64,000 bases of DNA from Capnocytophaga felis (GCF_009684755.1 NZ_BLBC01000008.1:62001-126000); one strand, 5' to 3'; shown: positions 37,804-46,676, counted from the first letter of the stretch. A program made the numbers and translations. The notes: generated by a model from the letters alone, not told the origin.

Positions 37804-38943
37804 ATGGCTAAAAAAGATAGTAAAGAATTAAGTCCTCAGGAGGCAAAGTTGAATGCCTTGAAATTGACCTTGGAGAAGTTGGATAAAACTTACGGAAAAG
37901 GTACTGTAATGCAACTGGGCGATGCAAAAGTAGAAGAAATTGAAACGTTCTCCACAGGTTCAGTAAGTTTGGATATGGCTTTAGGAGTGGGAGGTTACCC
38001 CAAAGGACGTGTGATTGAGATTTTTGGACCTGAATCATCAGGTAAAACTACTTTAACATTGCACGCAATTGCTGAGGTTCAAAAAGCAGGCGGAACGGCA
38101 GCATTTATTGATGCGGAGCACGCGTTTGACCGTTCTTATGCTCATAAGTTGGGAGTAGATATCAATAATTTGCTGGTTTCTCAACCCGACCACGGAGAGC
38201 AAGCATTGGAAATTGCAGATGCCTTAATTCGCTCAAATGCAGTTGATTTGATTGTAATTGACTCAGTAGCTGCTCTTACTCCGAAGAGTGAAATTGAAGG
38301 AGATATGGGGGACTCAAAAATGGGAGTTCACGCACGATTGATGTCGCAAGCATTGCGTAAAATAACAGGAAGCATCAATAAAGCAAACTGTATTGTTATT
38401 TTTATCAACCAGTTACGAGACAAAATAGGAATAACTTTTGGTAATCCTGAAACTACAACGGGAGGAAATGCTCTGAAATTCTACGCTTCGGTGCGTTTGG
38501 ATATTCGTAAAGCAGGCGGTGGAACGATTAAGGATTCCAGCGGGGAAATTATCGGAAATCGAACCAAGGTAAAAGTGGTTAAAAATAAAGTGGCTCCTCC
38601 GTTTAAATCGGCTGAGTTTGACATAATGTTCGGGGAGGGAATTTCTAAAATTGGAGAAATCATCGATATAGGCGTAGATGCAAATATCATTACCAAAAGC
38701 GGTTCGTGGTTCAGCTATGAAGGAACAAAATTAGGTCAAGGACGTGATACCGTAAAGGCGTTACTCAAAGATAATCCCGAGTTGGCAGAGGAGCTGGAAG
38801 CAAAAATCAGAGAATACTTGAAGAAAAACGAATCTGAACCCAAACCATCAGGAAAGGGTAAAAAATCAACATCCAAAGCAATTCAGGAAGAGGCTGATGA
38901 AGAGCAGTACGATGACGACCAATATGATGATACCGAGGAATAG
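37804..38943 (+). CDS. recA: Recombinase RecA
   Basis: A 379-residue DNA-dependent ATPase for strand exchange and the SOS response. Walker [10 protein letters not shown] at 75-83, the L1/L2 DNA loops ([24 protein letters not shown]-type sequence, then [21 protein letters not shown] in full), and [10 protein letters not shown] are all intact. After residue 335 comes a Lys/Ser linker and then an unusually long acidic tail rich in Asp, Glu and Tyr (about 360-379). Single gene with its own promoter and terminator. Confidence 0.98.
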   Translation: MAKKDSKELSPQEAKLNALKLTLEKLDKTYGKGTVMQLGDAKVEEIETFSTGSVSLDMALGVGGYPKGRVIEIFGPESSGKTTLTLHAIAEVQKAGGTAAFIDAEHAFDRSYAHKLGVDINNLLVSQPDHGEQALEIADALIRSNAVDLIVIDSVAALTPKSEIEGDMGDSKMGVHARLMSQALRKITGSINKANCIVIFINQLRDKIGITFGNPETTTGGNALKFYASVRLDIRKAGGGTIKDSSGEIIGNRTKVKVVKNKVAPPFKSAEFDIMFGEGISKIGEIIDIGVDANIITKSGSWFSYEGTKLGQGRDTVKALLKDNPELAEELEAKIREYLKKNESEPKPSGKGKKSTSKAIQEEADEEQYDDDQYDDTEE

Positions 38944-39038
38944 CCCAATAAAGCTGACTTTTGTGTTATAAATACGAAGGTTGACATTTAAAAAAGGGAA
39001 ACGGAATCATTTGTAAAATATATAAAAGGGGAAATTAT

Positions 39039-39071
39039 AAAAAATCGGAAAGTAAACTTCCGATTTTTTTA
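39039..39071 (+). terminator. Terminator after recA
   Basis: Stem AAAAAATCGGAA / TTCCGATTTTTT, loop of 7, T-run. It abuts the duplicated lipoprotein leader. Confidence 0.88.
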
Positions 39072-39202
39072 TTTGGCTAATTCTCGAATAATGTTTTTAT
39101 TTGTGCCTTAATTGTTTAACACATAAAACTATTTTAATGATGAAAAGAATTTTAACTTCGGCTTTTATAGCTTTAACCTTGCTTGCTTCTTGTGGGAAAG
39201 AT
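39065..39202 (+). repeat. Duplicated leader, copy 1 (promoter, 5' UTR and lipoprotein signal)
   Basis: About 138 bases that recur at 39906-40044 with roughly six substitutions and one indel. The unit covers TTTG (39072-39075), TTTATTTG (39096-39103, a -7-like box), the untranslated leader and the signal-peptide codons up to just past the lipobox. Similarity stops there, so the mature proteins are not part of the close duplication. Confidence 0.85.
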
Positions 39203-39874
39203 AGTGATTCTTCTACAACTGACACACCTGATAATCAGCAAACGCAAAGTGAGCAAAATAGCATCGAGCAGTTAGTTGGCGAGTGGAGATTAAAATCTGA
39301 AACAGAAAATGGCAAAAATTCACTCAATAACTGCAATAAATTAGATACTTACGTATTCAAATTAGACAATACTTACACAAAAGTACATTATTCTGTTGAT
39401 GGAGAAGATTGTAGGAAAGAAGATGGATATGGAACTTTTTCTTTCAAAGGAAATCAACTCACATTTGTTAACGGAAAAACAGGAACTGAAGAAACAGGAA
39501 ATTTTATCATTAAGGGAAATACTTTGACGCTGTCTGCTGGAGACTATATAGCTGTTTATGAAAAGGTTTTGAACCCTCTTATTGGGAAGTGGAAACTGAA
39601 AGATGATGTTATTAATGGCAAAAAAACACAATTTCAAAAGTGTGAGAAAGAGTTTTTTATGACCATTGAAGAAAAAACAATTACAGATAATTATTTCAAA
39701 TCACAGGGAGACGATTGTATAGAAGACCTTAACAAAAAGGAGGTAAAAAACTATACATCTACGGAAACTACAATCACCATAGGAGATTATAAAATAAATT
39801 ATTCGATAAAAGATAACATATTAACATTCCAAACTCCTGACAAAAGAAGAACAACAACCTATACCAGACAATAA
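39137..39874 (+). CDS. Two-domain lipocalin-like lipoprotein
   Basis: A 245-residue lipoprotein with lipobox LASC (Cys 19) and a Ser/Thr/Asp/Gln linker. Two related beta-rich domains follow, about 40-140 and 143-245. Each opens with a similar pattern (LVGEWRLKSETENGK and LIGKWKLKDDVINGK), then a Cys (NCNKLDTYVF, KCEKEFFMTI) and strands ending in a V/T-Y motif. This is the layout of the lipocalin-like (Lipocalin_4-type) proteins of Bacteroidota. Two adjacent ATGs (39137, 39140) are possible starts; upstream GTG at 39101 falls in the promoter region and is rejected. Function unknown. Confidence 0.75.
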   Translation: MMKRILTSAFIALTLLASCGKDSDSSTTDTPDNQQTQSEQNSIEQLVGEWRLKSETENGKNSLNNCNKLDTYVFKLDNTYTKVHYSVDGEDCRKEDGYGTFSFKGNQLTFVNGKTGTEETGNFIIKGNTLTLSAGDYIAVYEKVLNPLIGKWKLKDDVINGKKTQFQKCEKEFFMTIEEKTITDNYFKSQGDDCIEDLNKKEVKNYTSTETTITIGDYKINYSIKDNILTFQTPDKRRTTTYTRQ

Positions 39875-39905
39875 CTTCGTAAAAATCAGAGATTTATTTT
39901 TCTGC

Positions 39906-40044
39906 CTTTTTATTTGGCTAATTCTCAAAATAATGTTTTTATTTGTGCCTTAATTGTTTAACACATAAAACTATTTTAACAATGAAAAGAATTTTAACTT
40001 CGGCTTTTATAGCTTTAACGTTGCTTGTTTTTTGTGGGAAAGAT
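39906..40044 (+). repeat. Duplicated leader, copy 2
   Basis: The second copy of the promoter/signal-peptide unit, offset 842 bases from copy 1. Differences include loss of the first of two ATGs and two C-to-T changes that alter the lipobox from A-S-C to V-F-C. Confidence 0.85.
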
Positions 40045-40395
40045 GATAAAAACTTAGATGAAACTAACAGTCTGTTAATTGGAGTTTGGCACATTCAAAC
40101 TAAGGTTGTAAATGGCTCTTTACAAAATCTCTCTGACTGTGAAAAGAAAGAAACATTGGTTTTTACTGATAAAACCATCAATCGAATTGAATCAGAAATG
40201 AAGAACGGCGTTTGCATACCTTTAGGGGACGACATTGCCAAATATACCATTTCAGATAATAAAATCATTGAGATTAGTGAAGGGGAAAAAGAAGAATTTA
40301 ACTTTACAATAACTAATAACACCCTTACAATGACCTTAGTGGAGCAAGATGATAATATGACAATTACTACGGTTACGACGTATAAGAAAAGTTAG
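39982..40395 (+). CDS. Single-domain lipocalin-like protein, paralogue of the preceding gene
   Basis: A 137-residue protein whose signal sequence is almost identical to that of the upstream gene and whose body (LIGVWHIQTKVVNG, DCEKKETLVF, TLTMTLVEQDD) matches one domain of it at the level of pattern only. The residues before Cys 18 are V-F rather than A-S; Phe at -1 is not expected in a lipobox, so lipidation is uncertain. It has its own copy of the promoter and a terminator after it. Function unknown; possibly a degenerating or diversifying duplicate. Confidence 0.7.
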   Translation: MKRILTSAFIALTLLVFCGKDDKNLDETNSLLIGVWHIQTKVVNGSLQNLSDCEKKETLVFTDKTINRIESEMKNGVCIPLGDDIAKYTISDNKIIEISEGEKEEFNFTITNNTLTMTLVEQDDNMTITTVTTYKKS

Positions 40396-40420
40396 TTAAA
40401 AACAATAAACTCTGAAAATG

Positions 40421-40457
40421 AATCCTCATCAATATGTATTATTGTTGGGGATTTTTT
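40421..40457 (+). terminator. Terminator after the second lipocalin-like gene
   Basis: Imperfect stem AATCCTCATCAAT / ATTGTTGGGGATT with T6 following. Confidence 0.65.
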
Positions 40458-40483
40458 GTTTGTTATAAAAACGAAATCTTGTT

Positions 40484-40513
40484 TTTCGAATTCTCAAAAT
40501 TTCACTACTTTTG
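40484..40513 (+). promoter_or_regulatory. Promoter of aspS
   Basis: TACTTTTG at 40506-40513 with TTTC 18 bases upstream; start codon 24 bases further on. Confidence 0.6.
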
Positions 40514-40537
40514 CAATCGTAAAACAAATCTCTAAAA

Positions 40538-42283
40538 ATGTACAGAACACATACTTGCGGCGAGCTTCGCCTGACGGACGTAAATAAAGAAATCACCCTC
40601 AGTGGCTGGGTACAGCGTACTCGAAATAAAGGCTTTATGATTTGGGCAGACATACGCGACCGTTACGGAATCACGCAGCTAATATTTGACGAACAACGCA
40701 CTGACAAAAAGGTTTTTCAGCAGGCTGAAGCCCTATCACGGGAAGACGTCATTCAGGTAAAGGGAAAGGTTATCGAACGCGAGTCCAAAAATAAAAATAT
40801 TCCCACAGGTGAAGTGGAAATTTTGGTTACCGAACTTTCTGTTCTTAACAAATCGGAGTTACCGCCCTTCACCATTGAAGACAATACCGATGGCGGAGAA
40901 GACATCCGTATGAAATACAGATATTTGGACATTCGCCGAACTCCCGTTCGCAATAATTTGATTTTCCGGCACGAAGTAGCGATGCAAGTTCGTAACTATC
41001 TTTCTGCCAAAGGCTTTATTGAGGTGGAAACTCCCGTGCTTATCAAATCAACGCCCGAAGGAGCGCGCGATTTTGTGGTGCCGTCACGTATGAACGAAGG
41101 AGAATTTTACGCACTTCCGCAGTCGCCACAAACGTTCAAGCAACTTTTGATGGTAGGCGGGCTGGATAAATATTTCCAGATTGTAAAATGCTTCCGCGAT
41201 GAGGATTTACGTGCCGACAGACAGCCGGAATTCACTCAAATCGACTGTGAAATGTCCTTCGTGGAGCAAGAAGACATCATCAATACCTTTGAAGGACTTA
41301 CAAAACACCTGTTGAAGGAAGTAAAAGGCGTTTCGGTAGAAAAATTCCCACGAATGACCTACGCCGAAGCGATGAAAACCTACGGAAACGACAAACCGGA
41401 TATCCGTTTCGGGATGAAATTCGGTGAACTCAACGATATTACACAACATAAAGACTTCAAAGTATTTAACGAAGCGGAATTGGTGGTCGGGATTGCCGTT
41501 CCGGGGGCTAACAGCTACACACGCAAGGAGATTGACGCCTTGATAGAGTGGGTAAAACGCCCGCAAGTGGGAGCATCAGGAATGGTGTATGTGAAATGCA
41601 ACGAAGATGGCAGTTTCAAATCGTCCATAGATAAATTCTATACGGAAGAAGACCTTAAAAAATGGGCGGAACGCACCGAAGCCAAGGCGGGCGACCTGAT
41701 TTGTATCCTCTCCGGAAAAGCCGACAAGGTGCGTGGGCAACTTTCTGCCTTGCGTATGGAACTTGCCGAACGTTTGGGACTTCGCAAAGCGGACGAATTT
41801 GCTCCGTTATGGGTGGTGGACTTCCCATTATTGGAGTTCAATGAAGAAGAGAACCGATTTTTTGCAATGCACCATCCGTTTACGTCTCCAAAACCTGAAG
41901 ATATTCCGCTGCTTGACACCAATCCGGGGGCAGTACGGGCAAATGCGTACGATTTGGTGCTGAACGGAAACGAAATAGGGGGAGGTTCTATCCGAATTTT
42001 TGATAAAGAACTTCAAGCCAAAATGTTTGAGTTATTGGGCTTCACGCCTGAGCAAGCAGAGGCACAATTTGGCTTCTTGATGAACGCCTTTAAATACGGG
42101 GCACCGCCACACGGAGGCTTGGCTTTCGGTTTTGACAGATTGGTAGCCATTTTGGGAGGACAAGAAACTATCCGTGATTTTATAGCCTTCCCGAAAAACA
42201 ACTCCGGACGCGATGTGATGATTGATGCACCCTCGCCAATTGACCCGACACAGCTTGATGAATTGCATATCAGGCTGAAATAA
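40538..42283 (+). CDS. aspS: Aspartyl-tRNA synthetase
   Basis: A 581-residue class II synthetase that charges tRNA-Asp. N-terminal OB-fold for the anticodon ([23 protein letters not shown]), class II motif 1 near residues 145-175 ([22 protein letters not shown] in part), motif 2 [18 protein letters not shown] near 215-235, the bacterial GAD insertion (about 290-420), and motif 3 [10 protein letters not shown] near 525. Full length for the bacterial type. Base composition is clearly more GC-rich than the neighbouring lipoprotein genes, as expected for a highly expressed gene. Confidence 0.97.
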   Translation: MYRTHTCGELRLTDVNKEITLSGWVQRTRNKGFMIWADIRDRYGITQLIFDEQRTDKKVFQQAEALSREDVIQVKGKVIERESKNKNIPTGEVEILVTELSVLNKSELPPFTIEDNTDGGEDIRMKYRYLDIRRTPVRNNLIFRHEVAMQVRNYLSAKGFIEVETPVLIKSTPEGARDFVVPSRMNEGEFYALPQSPQTFKQLLMVGGLDKYFQIVKCFRDEDLRADRQPEFTQIDCEMSFVEQEDIINTFEGLTKHLLKEVKGVSVEKFPRMTYAEAMKTYGNDKPDIRFGMKFGELNDITQHKDFKVFNEAELVVGIAVPGANSYTRKEIDALIEWVKRPQVGASGMVYVKCNEDGSFKSSIDKFYTEEDLKKWAERTEAKAGDLICILSGKADKVRGQLSALRMELAERLGLRKADEFAPLWVVDFPLLEFNEEENRFFAMHHPFTSPKPEDIPLLDTNPGAVRANAYDLVLNGNEIGGGSIRIFDKELQAKMFELLGFTPEQAEAQFGFLMNAFKYGAPPHGGLAFGFDRLVAILGGQETIRDFIAFPKNNSGRDVMIDAPSPIDPTQLDELHIRLK

Positions 42284-42354
42284 CAAAGAAAAGATTTTGG
42301 CTATTTTATAGCCAAGCTTTCATAGCGTAATGCTATACTCATATGATTTAGGTT

Positions 42355-42392
42355 GTTGCTGTCGTAGGGATACGACAGCAACTTTTATTTTT
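42355..42392 (+). terminator. Terminator after aspS
   Basis: Perfect 12-base stem GTTGCTGTCGTA / TACGACAGCAAC around a GGGA loop, then a T-rich run. A smaller hairpin (TTGGCTAT / ATAGCCAA) lies just before it at about 42297-42316. Confidence 0.88.
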
Positions 42393-42489
42393 ACGATAAG
42401 GCAAAATAGGCAATAGTACACGATTTTCGATATGTAAAATTACAATTTTGATTACAAAAAAGTCTCCGGAGAATTTTTGTATTGTGATG

Positions 42490-42825
42490 ATAGTACTATT
42501 TCTGTGATTTTCAAAAAGATTTCAGCTTGTTGTAGTGCTATTTTTTGATTTATAAAAAAGTATTAAATATGTCGTAGTGGTATTTTGGGTTGAAATAATT
42601 TTGATTTACGTTAGCGTAGTAGTATTTTATTAATAGATAAAAATATTTTAATCTGTCGTAGTGGTATTTTGGGTTGAAATAGTTTTGATTTATGTTATCG
42701 TATAGGTATTTTATTAAGTTATAAAAATATTTTAGTCTGTCGTAGTGGTATTTTGAATTGAAATAGTTTTGATTTACGTTATTGTAGAGGTATTTTTATT
42801 ATAAAAAATCTGAAATGAAGGAAGA
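42490..42825. repeat. Non-coding tandem repeat, 42-bp period in 84-bp higher-order units
   Basis: The core GTAGTGGTATTTT recurs at 42532, 42574, 42616, 42658, 42700, 42742 and 42784, with a weaker copy at 42490: exactly 42 bases apart each time. Alternate copies are more alike, giving 84-base units that begin GTCGTAGTGG at 42571, 42655 and 42739. No frame stays open across it on either strand that I can see. It fills most of the 717-base gap 42284-43000 between aspS and the DUF6261 gene. Confidence 0.88.
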
Positions 42826-42887
42826 TAGAAACTTATTGTTGTTTATATTACTTTTTTAGATTTTTTCTTAAATATTTTATAAATAGT

Positions 42888-42918
42888 TTTCTTTCTGAAA
42901 TATATTTTCATACATTTG
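42888..42918 (+). promoter_or_regulatory. Promoter of the DUF6261 gene
   Basis: TTTC (42888-42891), 19-base spacer, TACATTTG (42911-42918). It begins about 60 bases past the repeat array. Confidence 0.6.
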
Positions 42919-43000
42919 TGGAGTAGATATTTCAATTTGAGAATTGAAAGCGTATAGTTATAGCATCTATTTTAATATTCTAATGTTTAAAAATAAAATT

Positions 43001-43762
43001 ATGGAAAAGATAAACTTACAAAAATTGGAAGTATCGCGTTTACAAAATGCGGAGTTCGGGCAATTATTGACCCGATTGTTTGAAGATATTACCAAATCAG
43101 GGATTAATTTATCCGAAGATGAGGCAGTAAAAAGAGTTCTGGAAGATTTGAAAGACCGTTTGAATACGTACGACAAAGCGTTAGAGCAAACCTACTATAA
43201 TGAGGAGTCTAAAAATTTGGCTCAGCTGGATAAAGTACGTGATGATGATATGAAAGCCTTGCGGGCAAGTATCAAACCCTACCGAGCGGCGAAGACAGAA
43301 GCCCAGAAAAATGCGTATCACAACCTGTCGATGTTATTGGCAAACTACAAAGGTATTGAAACGCAAGCGTATGAGATACAAACCAAGCGTCTGGCAACAT
43401 TATTATCTTTATTGAAGTCTGAAAAATATGCTAATGATGTTTCTGTATTAAAAATTTCATCCTTTGTTGAAGAGTTGGAAAAATCAAGTGCGGAATTTGA
43501 TACCGTTTTTGCAAATCGCTCACATAAAAACCTTGAAAAAACAACTTATAATATTAAGGAATTAAGAAAAGAGATGTCAGATAACTACCGCAAGGTTTGT
43601 AATTATATTTTTACATCGGCAGAAATACGCAAATCAGATTTCCATATAAAAGCATTGGATGTAATTAACAACAGCAGAAAGTATTTTTCAGATGTATTAT
43701 CACGAAGAAATGCCCCACGTAAAGGTAATGAAAACAGCGGAATGAGAAAAATGGAATCGTGA
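43001..43762 (+). CDS. DUF6261 family protein
   Basis: A 253-residue, almost wholly helical, highly charged protein with no signal peptide, membrane segment or enzyme motif. The opening MEKINLQKLEVSRLQNAEFGQLLTR-type sequence and the middle AYHNLSMLLANYKGI fit my memory of DUF6261, a family of unknown function frequent in Bacteroidota and often multicopy. Two other in-frame starts exist (TTG 42944, ATG 42983); 43001 is chosen because it opens the conserved N-terminus. It follows the 42-bp repeats. Confidence 0.7.
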   Translation: MEKINLQKLEVSRLQNAEFGQLLTRLFEDITKSGINLSEDEAVKRVLEDLKDRLNTYDKALEQTYYNEESKNLAQLDKVRDDDMKALRASIKPYRAAKTEAQKNAYHNLSMLLANYKGIETQAYEIQTKRLATLLSLLKSEKYANDVSVLKISSFVEELEKSSAEFDTVFANRSHKNLEKTTYNIKELRKEMSDNYRKVCNYIFTSAEIRKSDFHIKALDVINNSRKYFSDVLSRRNAPRKGNENSGMRKMES

Positions 43763-43856
43763 TGAGTAAATGATGTTGATATGAATCTAACAATGTAGTA
43801 TTTTACCTTTAAAATATACTTAAAGTTGTAATGTAATTGAATTTTTTCATTGATGA

Positions 43857-43892
43857 GAAAAGGGTTGTCTCTGTTTTAGGGACAACCTTTTT
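43857..43892 (+). terminator. Terminator after the DUF6261 gene
   Basis: Stem GGTTGTCTC / GGGACAACC (one G-T pair) with A-run before and T6 after. Confidence 0.82.
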
Positions 43893-44026
43893 TGTAAAAA
43901 GATGAATTCTTTACAACCTTAGTATTATTTTTTTCGTTTATAATTGCAAAGAGCCTTTCAAAAGGGCAAAATAAGTTTATAAAGAAATGAAATAAGAAAG
44001 AAAGCAAATAGAATTACTTAGCAGGA

Positions 44027-44590
44027 ATGTCAAAAAGTATAAAAATAAAAACAGATAAGAAGTATCTCATTGAAAGAGCCAAGCAAAACGACCGTTTAGC
44101 ACAAAAGGAGCTTTATGAAGCGTATGCGTCATCTCTGTTAAGCGTGTGCCGTTTGTACATCAATGATTTGCATTTTGCTGAAGATGTTCTGTTAAAAGCT
44201 TTCTTCAAGATTTTCACACATTTGAAGGATTACAAAGAACAAGAGCATCTGTATGCTTGGATGCGACGCATCACGGTAAATGAATGCATTGATTTTTTGA
44301 GAAGCAAAACCCAAAAGGTAGTTTATTCGGACTGGGAAAATTCCTACGATGACACAGAAGAAATATCCAGCGAGCAATTATTTGAGCAAGAATACTTGCA
44401 GGCATTTATCGACGAACTACCATCGGGTTGCAAAATGGTCTTCAACTTATACGTATTTGAAGATTATAGCCATAAGGAAATTGCAGAAGAATTAGGTATC
44501 TCGGAAGGGACATCCAAATCGCAATTGGCATACAGCAAGAAGTTATTGAAAGAAAAACTCACCAACAAAAAATATAATTATGCAAAATGA
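44027..44590 (+). CDS. ECF-type RNA polymerase sigma factor
   Basis: A 187-residue extracytoplasmic-function sigma factor. Region 2 at about 20-95 (RLAQKELYEAYASSLLSVCRL in part, HLYAWMRRITVNECIDFLR) binds the -10 element and core polymerase; region 4 at about 125-180 (DYSHKEIAEELGISEGTSKSQLAYSKKLL) holds the helix-turn-helix for the -35. It starts an operon whose second gene overlaps it by 11 bases and encodes a membrane protein likely to hold it inactive. No canonical TAnnTTTG promoter is obvious upstream, which fits autoregulation but does not prove it. Confidence 0.92.
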   Translation: MSKSIKIKTDKKYLIERAKQNDRLAQKELYEAYASSLLSVCRLYINDLHFAEDVLLKAFFKIFTHLKDYKEQEHLYAWMRRITVNECIDFLRSKTQKVVYSDWENSYDDTEEISSEQLFEQEYLQAFIDELPSGCKMVFNLYVFEDYSHKEIAEELGISEGTSKSQLAYSKKLLKEKLTNKKYNYAK

Positions 44591-45356
44591 TTGGAAAAAT
44601 AATATAAAAGATACATTTGAAAATAGAGAGATTGAGGCTACGCCGGAGTTATGGAATCAGTTGGAATCCCAATTGGATAACCATTATACAAGAAACAAAA
44701 ATCGGAAACAGTCGCACTATATTGTTTTATCAGTAGCAGCATCTTTTTTAACAACAATAATACTGTACAATCAACATTTCTTTAATCAGAAAAACCCAAC
44801 AGAGGGGTATGTAATCGTGAAAAATAATCCAGAATCCCTGAAAAGGAATCCCGCTGAGGATTTTCAATTAAAAAATATTCAGGAAAAGATTTCCGGAACA
44901 GATACTGCAAATGTAATCGCTTTGAAAAAGAGTTACATCAATAATAACAGATATATAATTAAGGAAAAAGAGTCTTCCAATCAGAATACATTAAAAGAAA
45001 TGCCAGAAGATGAGATTATTTCAGATTCGCAAAAATATGTAGATGAGGTGCTGGGTGATTTTTCTTCCGATAAAATATTACTGGCACTTCAAGAAGATGT
45101 CCTTTTTGAACAGCGTGTTGATAGTATCTTTCAAGCAATGTACTTCACCAATATCAATCCTGATGAATTGTTACTGGTTGCATCGTCAGAAGCCAAGTTG
45201 AATGAATATATAGAGGAGAATTTGGATACCGAAAAAATACTTTCAGATATTGAGAAGTCTGATTTCAAGTACAGAGCCCGTTTGTTTTTTGACAGAGTGA
45301 ATGATGAATATGACAAATTGAGAATAGCATTTCATCAGATGAAAAAGAATAACTAA
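44580..45356 (+). CDS. Membrane protein, putative anti-sigma factor
   Basis: A 258-residue protein: a cytoplasmic N-terminal part (about 1-45) with FENREIEATPELWNQLESQL, a pattern seen in proteins encoded right after ECF sigma genes in Bacteroidota; one transmembrane helix (about 47-64, YIVLSVAASFLTTIILY); then a charged periplasmic part of about 190 residues. The 11-base overlap with the sigma gene implies coupled translation. The anti-sigma role is inferred from position and topology; there is no zinc-binding motif or other known anti-sigma signature. Confidence 0.65.
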   Translation: MQNDWKNNIKDTFENREIEATPELWNQLESQLDNHYTRNKNRKQSHYIVLSVAASFLTTIILYNQHFFNQKNPTEGYVIVKNNPESLKRNPAEDFQLKNIQEKISGTDTANVIALKKSYINNNRYIIKEKESSNQNTLKEMPEDEIISDSQKYVDEVLGDFSSDKILLALQEDVLFEQRVDSIFQAMYFTNINPDELLLVASSEAKLNEYIEENLDTEKILSDIEKSDFKYRARLFFDRVNDEYDKLRIAFHQMKKNN

Positions 45357-45374
45357 TTTTTAAATATACAATTT

Positions 45375-46601
45375 ATGAGAATATTAAAGGGAATTTTATT
45401 TGTGTTCCTGCTTTTTCCGGGAACGATTGTAGGGCAAAATGATTACGATAAACAAATTCGGGAATCGAAAGAAAGGATAGATTCCATTATCAAAAAGGAA
45501 AGAAAATTACTTACCGAGAAGATAATAGTAATCGACAGAATGGCTAAAGATAAGGAAATATCCGAATATACCGCTAACCGAATGAAAAAAGACCTTTCGT
45601 TGCAAACAAAAGATAGTATTCAAAATAAAATCAAGAAAGAAAGGAATAAAATTATAGTCCTATTAAAAGAAAAGAGGGAAATGCAGAAGAAAATTATGGA
45701 GGAAAAACTCTCAAAACAGGATTCTATCCAAAAATACAGAGAGATTCATGTTGAAAAAGAGCTTGAAAAGGCGATGCAAAAGCTAGATTCATTATTTTCT
45801 ACCAATTCGGAATCATCAGATGATGCAATATTAGAAAATGAGAACCTAACCTATAAGGATACTACCAATATTGGAGTACAGGATATAAATATTTTGGGGT
45901 TGGTAAGGATAACCAAGAATAAAAGTTGTAAAAAAAGTATGGAAATTAATATTTTTCCAATTCCCAGAAGGTCAAAACGTACCATTTCAGGCTCGCACAT
46001 AGCTTTAGGATTTCATACACTGAACAGTGCAGCGAATTTCGGGAGTGATAAATTCAAAGTTTGGGGGTCAAAATCCATCGAAGTAGGTATAGGCAGAAGT
46101 ACAAGAATATTCAAAAACAGTGAATTGTTTCGTATCAACTATGGCTACGCATTTATGGTTAATAAACTAAAAATGAAAGGCAATGATTACTTTGTAGATA
46201 ACAAAGGAGTTACTTCAATAGAGCCGTATCCTTTCGAGGCTTATAAGTCTAAATTTCGGGCGACGTATTTGACAATCCCGATTAGCATAGAATTAAACTT
46301 GGGAGGTTATTATGATTATAGAGGAAGAGATTATAACAGAGGATTCAGATTAGGAGTGGGAGGATACGTAGGCGGATTATTAGTAAGCAAGCAAAAAATA
46401 AAGTATTATAACCAAAACGGAAACAGAAGCAAAGATGTAAGTCACAATAAATTAAATACTAATGATTGGGTGTACGGGTTATCAGCTCACATTGGTTACA
46501 GAAATACTGTTTTCTATACAAAATACAGCCTTGTTCCTCTCTTTAGGAATAGCCCGATGAAAGAATATCCGCTTTCTTTCGGTGTGCGTTGGGGATTGTA
46601 G
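45375..46601 (+). CDS. Outer-membrane barrel protein with coiled-coil N-terminus
   Basis: A 408-residue exported protein (signal peptide ending near TIVGQ, residue 21). Residues about 25-145 form a long Lys/Glu-rich coiled coil; residues about 185-408 look like a beta barrel (alternating strands with Gly and Tyr, ending in FGVRWGL). Such a barrel with a periplasmic coiled coil could sense or brace the envelope. Third gene of the sigma/anti-sigma operon and a candidate for the regulated or sensed component. No named family recognised. Confidence 0.65.
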   Translation: MRILKGILFVFLLFPGTIVGQNDYDKQIRESKERIDSIIKKERKLLTEKIIVIDRMAKDKEISEYTANRMKKDLSLQTKDSIQNKIKKERNKIIVLLKEKREMQKKIMEEKLSKQDSIQKYREIHVEKELEKAMQKLDSLFSTNSESSDDAILENENLTYKDTTNIGVQDINILGLVRITKNKSCKKSMEINIFPIPRRSKRTISGSHIALGFHTLNSAANFGSDKFKVWGSKSIEVGIGRSTRIFKNSELFRINYGYAFMVNKLKMKGNDYFVDNKGVTSIEPYPFEAYKSKFRATYLTIPISIELNLGGYYDYRGRDYNRGFRLGVGGYVGGLLVSKQKIKYYNQNGNRSKDVSHNKLNTNDWVYGLSAHIGYRNTVFYTKYSLVPLFRNSPMKEYPLSFGVRWGL

Positions 46602-46635
46602 AAAAATTGTGTTTTCAGATTATATAATTTATGTC

Positions 46636-46666
46636 AGAAGAGGAATAAATGTTCCTCTTCTTTTTT
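46636..46666 (+). terminator. Terminator after the sigma-factor operon
   Basis: Stem AGAAGAGGAA / TTCCTCTTCT with T6. Confidence 0.9.
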
Positions 46667-46676
46667 GTTTTCAGAA

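Noticed and set aside
41207-41566. 119-residue minus-strand reading frame
   Set aside because: Antisense to aspS motif 2 region; the long frame results from the higher GC content of aspS.
42490-42825. CRISPR array
   Set aside because: The spacing is regular, but the sequence between cores is itself repeated (84-bp units) rather than unique, and no cas gene is in the window.
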